Shown here piece by piece: positions 18,254 to 25,260 of a stretch of 64,000 bases of DNA. Where the stretch lies: NCBI GenBank assembly GCA_963803265.1, contig CAWDLZ010000004.1, positions 372,001-436,000 on the forward strand, written 5' to 3'. The stretch comes from CAIKMD01 sp963803265 (lineage in GTDB: Bacteria > Pseudomonadota > Alphaproteobacteria > ATCC43930 > CGMCC-115725). Positions within the stretch are counted from its first letter, which is position 1. Each line of letters starts with the position of its first letter. The position numbers and the translations under genes were made by a program. Under the pieces are notes generated by a model. It had not been told where the DNA came from and ran no database searches. It was given only the letters and a program-made list of their open reading frames with translations.

Positions 18254-18263
18254 CCGACGCGGC
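18221..18263 (+). repeat. Direct repeat, copy 1 (43 bp)
   Basis: Begins ACCTGCCGGTGGTTTC and ends ATGACCGACGCGG. It matches 19314-19356 at about 38 of 43 positions. It covers the last codons of the epimerase gene, its stop, and an ATG start. Confidence 0.85.
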
Positions 18264-18327
18264 GAACGGCAAAGCGGAAACGGCCCCGCCTTGCGAGCAT
18301 TCCAGCAAACCCGATATAAATCAGTGA
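18250..18327 (+). pseudogene. Stub ORF, duplicated start of the downstream glycosyltransferase
   Basis: A 25-residue frame starting MTDAANGKAETAPP and ending at TGA 18325. Its ATG overlaps the epimerase stop, and its first codons (MTDAA) equal those of the glycosyltransferase at 19343 (MTDAARPK). It looks like the leftover 5' end of that gene after a duplication or insertion placed the GT2 gene between them. Confidence 0.5.
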
Positions 18328-18397
18328 GGTTGCGATACGCCGCGAATTTCGCCGAGCGACGCGTAAGCCCGCGACCGAGGCACCTGACAAAGATGCG

Positions 18398-19294
18398 ATG
18401 ATGCAGATCGAAGACGAGCCAATCTCCGTCGTCATCCCGGTCTATAACCGCCGGCAGCAGGTGCAACGGGCGATCGCCAGCGCGCTCCGGCAGTCGCTTC
18501 CGCCGCATGAGATCCTGGTGGCCGACGATGCCTCGACCGACGGCACGCCGGCGGCGGTGGCGGCCCTGGCCGATCCGCGCTTACGGCTCTTGCGCCACGA
18601 CCGCAATCGGGGCGCAGGCGCTGCCCGCAACACCGGCATCGCGGCGGCCACGGGCAAGTGGATCGCCTTTCTCGACAGCGACGATGAATGGGAGCCGCGG
18701 AAACTGGAGCGGCAGTTGGCGCAGCTCATGGGCGCGCCCAAGAATGTCGCTGCGAACGTCACCGGCTATGTGATCGACGATCTGCGAAATGGTCAAAGCC
18801 GCCGCCTCTGCCCGACGGAGCGGCAGGCGAAGCTTGGCGCGCTGGTCTGGGGCTGCCCGCTGGGACCGGGATCGACCATGATGGTCTCGCGGGATATGTT
18901 CCACGAGATCGGCCCCTTCGATGAAGCCTTGCGGCGGCTCGAGGATTGGGACTGGCTGATGCGCTATCTCCCGCGCTACGCGCTCGGCATCGTGCCAGAA
19001 CCGCTCGCGATCGTTCATAAGGGCGGCGATCCAAGCGCCGCGCATGTCGTTTCGTCGCTGGCGCGGTTGCGAGAGAAGCACCGCGCCGATTGGTACGCCC
19101 GTTCCTGGCTCGCCGGCCGGAAGTTCGACGCCACGCTGCTGATCGAGGCGGCGGCAGGCGCCTACTATGAACGCGACATGCGCCGTGCGACCGCGCTGGT
19201 GCTGCGCGCCTTGTTGGCCTATCCCTTGCGTGGGGTCGACTTCTTCGCGATGTTGGCGCACCGGGGACGCGGCGCGACCGCACGTTCTATATAG
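18398..19294 (+). CDS. Family 2 glycosyltransferase
   Basis: A 298-residue GT2 enzyme (GT-A fold) that transfers a sugar from a nucleotide donor onto a growing glycan, at the cytoplasmic membrane face. Key features: SVVIPVYNRRQQVQRAI at the N-terminus, DDASTDGT (donor binding), NRGAGAARNTGI, the metal-binding FLDSDDEWEP (about 90-99) and the acceptor-side RLEDWDWLMR (ED catalytic pair). ATG 18398 and 18401 are alternative starts, neither with a clear ribosome binding site. The gene is bracketed by 43-bp direct repeats, which suggests it was added to an older epimerase-GT4 pair. Confidence 0.85.
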   Translation: MMQIEDEPISVVIPVYNRRQQVQRAIASALRQSLPPHEILVADDASTDGTPAAVAALADPRLRLLRHDRNRGAGAARNTGIAAATGKWIAFLDSDDEWEPRKLERQLAQLMGAPKNVAANVTGYVIDDLRNGQSRRLCPTERQAKLGALVWGCPLGPGSTMMVSRDMFHEIGPFDEALRRLEDWDWLMRYLPRYALGIVPEPLAIVHKGGDPSAAHVVSSLARLREKHRADWYARSWLAGRKFDATLLIEAAAGAYYERDMRRATALVLRALLAYPLRGVDFFAMLAHRGRGATARSI

Positions 19295-19313
19295 GGCAAC
19301 TGGGCTGGCCAAG

Positions 19314-19356
19314 ACCTGCCGGTGGTTTCAGGACCAATCGCCATGACCGACGCGGC
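19314..19356 (+). repeat. Direct repeat, copy 2 (43 bp)
   Basis: Matches 18221-18263 at about 38 of 43 positions. Here the epimerase-like tail (TGCCGGTGGTTTCAGGACC) is non-coding and leads directly into the ATG of the GT4 gene. Confidence 0.85.
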
Positions 19357-20515
19357 CAGGCCGAAGCTCATCTTCCTCGTCACCGAGGATTGGTACTTCT
19401 GGTCGCACCGGCTGCCGATGGCGCGCGCGGCGCGCGACGCCGGCTTCGATGTCGCCGTGGCGACGCGGGTTAAGGCGCATGGCGAACGCATCCGCGGCGA
19501 AGGCTTCGCGCTTCATCCGCTCTCCTGGCGGCGCGAGGCGCTGGGACCGTGGGCGAGTCTCGCCGCGATCGTCGAGATTTACCGCCTCTACCGGCGCGAG
19601 CGGCCCTTCCTCGTTCATCACGTAGCGCAAAAGGCCGCGCTGTTGGGCGGCGTCGCGGCGCTCTTCGCGCGGGTGCCGGCCGTGGTCGGCTTCATCGCGG
19701 GCGCGGGCTATGTCGGCGCGATGCCGCATCGGCGGGCGCGGCTGATCGGCGCCGTCGCGCGCGCGCTATCGCCGGTTGTGCTGCTGCGGCGCAATTGCCG
19801 CGTCATCGTCCAGAATGACGAGGATCGGCGCGCAATCGCCGCGCTGAGGCCGGACGCGGCGGCGCGCATCGTGGTGATTCGCGGCTCCGGGATCGACCTC
19901 GACCATTTCCGCATCTGCTCCGAGCCGCCGGCCGGGCCCATTACCGCGGCCTATGTCGGCCGCATGATCGCGTTGAAGGGGGTGGCGATTCTCGTCGAAG
20001 CCCAGCAGGCGCTGCAGCGCCGCGGCGTTGACCTGCGGTTGGTACTCGCCGGCGCGCCCGATCCGGCCAATCCGAGCGCGCTCGATCCCGCCACGCTCTC
20101 GGCCTGGGCGAATCTCCCCGGGATTTCCTGGCGCGGGCACCTCGACGATATCCGTCCGATCTGGGCCGAGGCGCAGATCGCGGTGTTGGCGTCGCTGGGC
20201 GGAGAGGGCTTGCCCAAGACGCTGCTCGAGGCTGCGGCGCTGGGTCGCGCGATCGTCGCGACCGACGTTCCCGGCACGCGCGATATCGCGGTGAACGGCG
20301 TCAACGCGCTATTGGTGCCGCCGGGCGACGCAGCCGCGCTGGCGGCGGCGCTCGAGACGCTTGCCGGCGATGCCGCGCGGCGGCGGCGCTTTGCCGAAGC
20401 GGGCCGCCGTCTCGTCGAGCGGGAATTTTCGGATCAGACGGTCGGCGCGGCGACGATCGCGCTCTATCGCGGCCTCATCGCCGCGCTCGAGCCAGAGCGC
20501 CGATCGAGCGCCTAG
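19343..20515 (+). CDS. Family 4 glycosyltransferase
   Basis: A 390-residue GT4 (GT-B fold) enzyme for polysaccharide assembly. The N-terminal domain opens with KLIFLVTEDWYFWSHRLPMA and has the glycine-rich FIAGAGYVG. The donor-binding C-terminal domain has AAYVGRMIALKGVAILVEA and GEGLPKTLLEAAALGRAIVA (the ExxxLPxxxLEA-type nucleotide-sugar motif), then VPPGDAAALAAAL. The ATG at 19343 was chosen because MTDAARPKLIFLV matches the family start. The TAG stop lies in the CTAG target site of the adjacent insertion sequence. Confidence 0.88.
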   Translation: MTDAARPKLIFLVTEDWYFWSHRLPMARAARDAGFDVAVATRVKAHGERIRGEGFALHPLSWRREALGPWASLAAIVEIYRLYRRERPFLVHHVAQKAALLGGVAALFARVPAVVGFIAGAGYVGAMPHRRARLIGAVARALSPVVLLRRNCRVIVQNDEDRRAIAALRPDAAARIVVIRGSGIDLDHFRICSEPPAGPITAAYVGRMIALKGVAILVEAQQALQRRGVDLRLVLAGAPDPANPSALDPATLSAWANLPGISWRGHLDDIRPIWAEAQIAVLASLGGEGLPKTLLEAAALGRAIVATDVPGTRDIAVNGVNALLVPPGDAAALAAALETLAGDAARRRRFAEAGRRLVEREFSDQTVGAATIALYRGLIAALEPERRSSA

Positions 20516-21553
20516 CTGTGAGCTTTCAATAGGTTGTCCATCCGGCTCGGACCGGGGAAGCTGAGGTTGCTGAGACTTCAGAGTTCCCAGGAGGAGCCGG
20601 ATGAACGTCCATAAGAATGCCCGCCTGACGGCGCGCGGTCGAGAGGCGATGGTGCGGCGGGTTATCGAAGGCGGGCAGACGCCGCGGGCCATCAGCGAAG
20701 CCGTTGGCGTCTGCCCGCGCACGGTCCGCAAATGGCTGAAGCGCTATCGGGCCGAAGGGTCAGCGGGCTTGCAGGATCGCAGCTCGCGGCCGCGCCGGCT
20801 CTACCGCCCGACGCCGCAGCCGGTCGTCGCGCGGGTCGAAGCGCTACGCCGCCAGCGGCTGACCGGTCAGGCGATCGCGGTCGAGGTCGGCGTCTCGCCG
20901 GCCACGGTGAGCCGCATCCTCAAGCGTCTGGGCCTGAACAAGCTCAGCGCCCTGCAGCCGGCCGAGCCGGTGCGGCGCTACGAGCGCGAGCATCCCGGCG
21001 AACTCATCCACATCGACATCAAGAAACTCGGCAAGTTCAATCGCGTAGGTCACCGCATCACGGGCGACCGCACCGGCCAGAGCAACAGCCGCGGCATCGG
21101 CTGGGAGTTCGTCCATGTCTGCATCGACGACGCCTCGCGCATCGCCTTCAGCACGGTGATGAGGAACGAAAGGAAAGGCTGCGCCGTAACCTTCCTCAAA
21201 GCCGCTGTCGCCTATTACGCCAGCCTCGGCGTCACGGTCGAGCGCGTCATGACCGATAACGGATCCTGCTACAAATCCTTCGCCTTCCGCAAAGCCTGCA
21301 AGCGGCTTGGCCTTCGGCACATCCGCACCAAGCCATACACGCCAAAAACTAACGGCAAGGCCGAACGCTTCATCCAGACAGCCTTGCGCGAATGGGCTTA
21401 CGCCCGCGCCTACGACACATCACGACAACGCGCCGCCGAACTGCCCTTCTGGATGCACCGCTACAACTGGCATCGACCTCATGGCAGTATAGGATCGATG
21501 CCGCCCATCAGCAGACTCGGCCTGACCGGAAACAACCTATTGAGGCTCCACAC
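20516..21553 (+). mobile_element. IS481-family insertion sequence, complete copy
   Basis: About 1038 bp with imperfect terminal inverted repeats: TGTGAGCTTTCAATAGGTTGT at the left; the right end, reverse-complemented, reads TGTGGAGCCTCAATAGGTTG, with about 16 of 21 matches. It is flanked by a 4-bp CTAG on both sides (20512-20515 and 21554-21557). IS481-type elements are known to prefer NCTAGN targets. It carries one transposase gene. A second copy, identical over the 173 bases visible, starts at 63832. Confidence 0.9.
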
Positions 21554-21557
21554 CTAG
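20601..21557 (+). CDS. IS481-family transposase
   Basis: A 318-residue DDE transposase. The N-terminal half carries two helix-turn-helix segments (TPRAISEAVGVCPRTVRKWL and AIAVEVGVSPATVSRILKRL). The catalytic core shows Asp139 (HIDIKK), Asp219 (MTDNGSCYKS) and Glu255 (NGKAERFIQT), a DD(35)E spacing. The ATG at 20601 has CAGGAGGAG upstream. The TAG stop (21555-21557) lies outside the element, in the right-hand copy of the duplicated CTAG. The frame is intact, so the element may be active. Confidence 0.92.
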   Translation: MNVHKNARLTARGREAMVRRVIEGGQTPRAISEAVGVCPRTVRKWLKRYRAEGSAGLQDRSSRPRRLYRPTPQPVVARVEALRRQRLTGQAIAVEVGVSPATVSRILKRLGLNKLSALQPAEPVRRYEREHPGELIHIDIKKLGKFNRVGHRITGDRTGQSNSRGIGWEFVHVCIDDASRIAFSTVMRNERKGCAVTFLKAAVAYYASLGVTVERVMTDNGSCYKSFAFRKACKRLGLRHIRTKPYTPKTNGKAERFIQTALREWAYARAYDTSRQRAAELPFWMHRYNWHRPHGSIGSMPPISRLGLTGNNLLRLHT

Positions 21558-21659
21558 AGCGCGGTCCATTCAAGTTGAATCGGACCGCTGCTCTAGATTA
21601 TTGATTGGGTCGCATTTTCGACGGCGAACCGGTATCCACTTCGCCGGAAAATGCTCTAG
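21554..21659. repeat. RIME-like intergenic element of two palindromes
   Basis: Two long hairpins in tandem. The first (21554-21596) has arms TAGAGCGCGGTCCATTCAA and TTGAATCGGACCGCTGCTCT. The second (21612-21654) has arms GCATTTTCGACGGCGAA and TTCGCCGGAAAATGC around the loop CCGGTATCCAC. The layout and loop recall the RIME-type mosaic elements of rhizobia and relatives. Both ends carry CTCTAG/CTAGAG, and each supplies the stop codon of a flanking gene. It could end transcription from both sides. Confidence 0.7.
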
Positions 21660-22843
21660 GCCGCCGCCAGATCGCCTCGGACCGCCGCCTTGTCGGACAA
21701 AATCGCGCGTGCCATCTCGAACGTGGTTTCGAGGGCGTCGAGCGACATGCGGCGGCCAGAAAACGGCTTCGATAGCAGGCTCCAACAATGGGCCGCGTGG
21801 TCGATCTTGCTCAATGAATCGCCCAGGCACCAATAGACTTCCTTGACGCCGGCCAGGAAGCGGATGAAAGGAGCGACATCGGCATTGTCGACGAGTTTGG
21901 CGTAGCTCGTGTCGTAGACGGTAAGTATCGCGAGAACTTCTTTCCAATGGCTACGCAGGCGCGCGACGACGTCTCGGCGTAGCTCGTCGAGTTGAAGCCG
22001 GACATCCCTTGCCACGCCTTCGCGCGGCACCGCGTCATCCTTGAGCCAGCGCGCAAAGGCCTCGCGCTTCGCCTTCGTGCGCAAATATTCGTAGCTGTAA
22101 TAGTTGATGCCCTTCCAGGATGCGAAGATCGCCGGCGCATCGGACGCCGGCAGGTGAAACGCTTGGATCAGCCGGTCGAGGGCGACCATATCCTTGGCTT
22201 CCCAGATCTTGTCGATGAGCTGCGATGTCTTACCGGCGGCCGATTTCTCGTTGCCATAAGCCGCGCGCACCAGCGGCGCGATTTTTTTTCGGATGAATTC
22301 TTTGATTTGGTAGCGCTCGTTCTCGGAAACTTCGAAATATCTCTCGTTCGCGACGATGCCCTCGATCTCGAGCCTATCGCGCATCAGGAAGCCGTCGAGC
22401 GACGGCAACTGATCGAATGAATGTAGGAGATTCAGATCGCGCTGCACCTCTGCGTCCTCGGCAGGACCGCCCAAGCCGAATTGCTCGCGCAGCACATCGT
22501 TCAGCTTGGCGCTGTGAAGGAATATCGATCGGCCGCCTTCGTAAACGTCCTCTTCGTTGTATGGAAAATAGAGCTTGGTTCCGATCGCGAGACGCTGCGG
22601 ATGTGGCTCGTCGCGCTCCTTGTTCAAGAACTCCTTGATGATGACCAAGGAATGCATGTGACGGTTCTTGAAGAACAGGCAGTCCTCGACTTGGCCCGAG
22701 ACGAGCCGCCGGTGGATTTCATTGCAATTAAAGACCCGCGAGGAACCCGCGGACAGCATCGGCTTGAGATATTTGCTTCCAACGGCCATGTAGCTCGCCC
22801 AATCTCTCGACCGGCGATGGGCGCGGCGACGGCGACCATCCAT
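21656..22843 (-). CDS. Hypothetical protein, 395 aa
   Basis: A long, intact frame with plausible protein composition (charged, mixed alpha-helical, aromatic patches such as YYSYEYLRTKAKREAF). No motif, signal peptide or membrane segment is recognised. The ATG at 22843 (MDGRRRRAHR) is one start; ATG 22789 (MAVGSKYLKP) is the other and gives a less basic N-terminus. The middle has FCNEIHRR-like and FFKNRHMHSLVIIKEF segments, and the C-terminal half is helical. It stands alone between the IS/RIME element and the metal ATPase gene, all on the minus strand. Function unknown. Confidence 0.65.
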   Translation of the reverse strand: MDGRRRRAHRRSRDWASYMAVGSKYLKPMLSAGSSRVFNCNEIHRRLVSGQVEDCLFFKNRHMHSLVIIKEFLNKERDEPHPQRLAIGTKLYFPYNEEDVYEGGRSIFLHSAKLNDVLREQFGLGGPAEDAEVQRDLNLLHSFDQLPSLDGFLMRDRLEIEGIVANERYFEVSENERYQIKEFIRKKIAPLVRAAYGNEKSAAGKTSQLIDKIWEAKDMVALDRLIQAFHLPASDAPAIFASWKGINYYSYEYLRTKAKREAFARWLKDDAVPREGVARDVRLQLDELRRDVVARLRSHWKEVLAILTVYDTSYAKLVDNADVAPFIRFLAGVKEVYWCLGDSLSKIDHAAHCWSLLSKPFSGRRMSLDALETTFEMARAILSDKAAVRGDLAAA

Positions 22844-22917
22844 TAATCCAGAACCGAGATAATTTAGGCCGCCGAAATTTAACGACGGATTAACGCAACG
22901 GAGCCGCATGCCATGCG

Positions 22918-24864
22918 TTAGGGCATCCCTTTTGCAGCTCCGAGACCCGCCACACTTTGTCGCTCGGCGTGCGCCCCAACGCCTTCAACGGCGCCACGAA
23001 CGGTGGCCGGCAGCAGCCGCGCCGAGTTGAGGATGAAGGTCATCTCCGAAGTGACGTGGATGAAGGCTGCGAGCAGCGGATTGAGGAAGCCCGCCGAGGC
23101 CAGCGCGATGCCGAACGTGTCGACCGCGACCGTACCGACGAAATTCTCCCAGATGATGCGGCGGGTGCGCCGCGCGATTGCCACCGTGTCGGCAAACCGC
23201 GCCAGATCGTTGCCGAGGAGGACAACATCGGCGCTCTCCCGCGCCACGTCGGTGCCCGAGCCCATCGCGACTCCGACGCTGGCCGCGGTCAAGGCGGGTG
23301 CGTCGTTGATGCCGTCGCCCACCATGGCAACGATGCGGCCGCCCGCGACGAGCTGACGGACGCGAGCTAGCTTGTCCTCGGGCAAGCGATCGGCCTCGAC
23401 CTCGGCAATGCCGAGGCAATGTGCCACCGCGAAGGCAACCGCCCTGGTATCGCCGGTCAACAGGATGATCTTCAGGCCCATGCCGAGCAGCGCCTCGACG
23501 GCCCGCTTGGCTTCGGGCCGGATGGAATCGGCAACGCCAATGGCGCCGAGGAACCGGCCATCCCGCGCAACGAGAATCTCCGACGCCGCCTCGATGCCGG
23601 CCGCGAAATTCGCCGGAACGACGACGCTTCGCTCGCGCATCAGCACGCGATTCCCTACCCGAATAGTGGAACCGCCGACTTCCGCGGCGATCCCGCGGCC
23701 TGGGGCGTAGTCGAACCGCCCCGGCTCGATGATCGGCCGATTCCGCGCCCGCGCATACGCGACAATCGCCTGACCGAGCGGATGTTCCGAGCGAAGCTCG
23801 GCGGATGCGGCGGCGTCGAGCACCGCTTCCGGCGATTGATCGGCGGCGGGAACGATCTTTTGCACCTCCGGGCGGCCGAAGGTCAGCGTGCCGGTTTTAT
23901 CCAGCACGATCGTGTCCACCCGGCCGAGCGTCTCGAGATAGAGGCCGCCCTTGACGATGGCCCCAAGCCTGGCCGACCGGCCTATGCCACCCAGGATCGC
24001 GAGCGGCGTCCCGGCGGCGACGCCGCATGCGCCGGCCACGATGACGACGGAGATCGTCGAGCGCATGTCGCGCGTGACGAGAAAAGTCAGCGCCGCCGCC
24101 GCAAGCGCGAAGTAGACGAGGTAGCCGGCGAGCCGGTCGGCGAGGCGCTGCACCGGAGCGCGCGAGCGTTCGGCATTCTCGACCGCCTCGATGATCTTTC
24201 CGTAGCTCGTGTCGCGACCGATCCGCTCGGCGCGGATTTCCAGCGCCCCGGACTGATTGATCGATCCGGCATAGACCGGCGCACCCGCGGCTTTCTCGAC
24301 CGGCATCGACTCCCCGGTAATGCGGGCCTGGTCGACGAAGGAGTGTCCGCCGACGACAATGCCGTCGACCGGCACAAGGCCGCCGGGATTGACGAGCACC
24401 GCATCGCCGAGCCTCAGATCATCGGTGGCGACATCGCGTACCGTTCCGGCGCGACGCACCGAAACGGAGCGCGGCAGGAAATCGAGCAGGGCATGGATGG
24501 CGCGCCGGCCGCGCGAGACCGTCATGCCTTCCAACACTTCGGCGACCAGCACGAACAGCGTGATGATGAGCGCGGTAAAGAACTCCCCGATCGCCGCGGC
24601 GGCGATAATGGCGATGCTCATGGACAGCTCCATGGTCATCCGCCGCGCCGCGACGTTCTCGCCCGCCTCCTTGAAGATCGGCCAACCGCCGATCAGGACT
24701 CCCGCCACGCCGATCGCGCTGACATGGGAGAACGGCTCCCAGAGGCGGAACCACACGAGCGCCGCCGAAAGCGCAACCAGCGCAATCCGCGCCGCCTCGG
24801 TCCACTCGAAGCCATGCCCGTGATCGTGCTCGTCCTCGGGATCGTGGTCGTTGGATGCGGTCAC
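22918..24864 (-). CDS. P1B-type heavy-metal ATPase, probable metal exporter
   Basis: A 648-residue P1B-type ATPase of the cytoplasmic membrane. Motifs: TGES with preceding VDQARI, DKTGTLTFGRPEVQ (phosphorylated Asp), SEHPLGQAIV (the HP motif that marks P1B ATPases), LLTGDTRAVA and GDGINDAPALT. There is no N-terminal CxxC metal domain, only a short His-rich tail (DEHDHGHG). The metal-selecting CPC of transmembrane helix 6 is replaced: about residues 278-290 read GACGVAAGTPLAI, so one Cys remains and the proline is gone. The ion is therefore not the usual Cu+ or Zn2+ case. The RcnR-like repressor 18 bases upstream points to Ni/Co or a related metal (inference). Confidence 0.87.
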   Translation of the reverse strand: MTASNDHDPEDEHDHGHGFEWTEAARIALVALSAALVWFRLWEPFSHVSAIGVAGVLIGGWPIFKEAGENVAARRMTMELSMSIAIIAAAAIGEFFTALIITLFVLVAEVLEGMTVSRGRRAIHALLDFLPRSVSVRRAGTVRDVATDDLRLGDAVLVNPGGLVPVDGIVVGGHSFVDQARITGESMPVEKAAGAPVYAGSINQSGALEIRAERIGRDTSYGKIIEAVENAERSRAPVQRLADRLAGYLVYFALAAAALTFLVTRDMRSTISVVIVAGACGVAAGTPLAILGGIGRSARLGAIVKGGLYLETLGRVDTIVLDKTGTLTFGRPEVQKIVPAADQSPEAVLDAAASAELRSEHPLGQAIVAYARARNRPIIEPGRFDYAPGRGIAAEVGGSTIRVGNRVLMRERSVVVPANFAAGIEAASEILVARDGRFLGAIGVADSIRPEAKRAVEALLGMGLKIILLTGDTRAVAFAVAHCLGIAEVEADRLPEDKLARVRQLVAGGRIVAMVGDGINDAPALTAASVGVAMGSGTDVARESADVVLLGNDLARFADTVAIARRTRRIIWENFVGTVAVDTFGIALASAGFLNPLLAAFIHVTSEMTFILNSARLLPATVRGAVEGVGAHAERQSVAGLGAAKGMP

Positions 24865-24882
24865 GATGCACCGCCTTTCCGG

Positions 24883-25161
24883 CTACTCGAGGTAGGCATG
24901 GACCACGTCGATGAGCTGCTCGGAGCCCCTCGCGCGATCGGGATCGGGATCCCGGGCAGGGTCCGAGACGTGGAAGCGGATGTGGTCCTCCAGCATCTCG
25001 GCCATCAGGCTGTTGGCGGCGCCGCGGACGGAGGCGACGAGGTGCATTACCTCGATGCATTCGGACTCGGCCTGCAACGCGCGTTCGATCGCCTCGACTT
25101 GGCCGCGAAGACGGCGGACGCGATTCAAGAGTTTGGTCTTCTCGCGGATGGTATGGCTCAT
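24883..25161 (-). CDS. RcnR/CsoR/FrmR-family metal-responsive repressor
   Basis: A 92-residue all-helical repressor of the DUF156 family (RcnR, CsoR, FrmR). In this family residues at positions 3, 35, 60 and 64 decide the ligand. Here they are His3, Cys35 (ESECIEVMH), His60 and His64 (EDHIRFH), exactly the HCHH set of the Ni/Co sensor RcnR. FrmR would have Pro2 and Glu64; CsoR has a different set. It is followed after 18 bases by the P1B ATPase and preceded by a G-tract operator, so it most likely represses this two-gene operon until metal binds. Confidence 0.87.
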   Translation of the reverse strand: MSHTIREKTKLLNRVRRLRGQVEAIERALQAESECIEVMHLVASVRGAANSLMAEMLEDHIRFHVSDPARDPDPDRARGSEQLIDVVHAYLE

Positions 25162-25187
25162 TGGACTCCCGTGCCCAGGCGACCCAG

Positions 25188-25212
25188 CTATAGCATACCC
25201 CCTATCCTATAT
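25188..25212 (-). promoter_or_regulatory. CsoR/RcnR-type G-tract operator
   Basis: On the minus strand the stretch reads GATAGGGGGTATGCTATAG, a five-G tract in AT-rich half-sites. This is the pattern bound by CsoR/RcnR/FrmR-family repressors. It lies 27 bases before the repressor's ATG, suited to autoregulation. Confidence 0.6.
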
Positions 25213-25260
25213 CTGGGAATCCCGCAAGGCTATGCCATGTGGCCGAGTGCCGCCCAGTAA

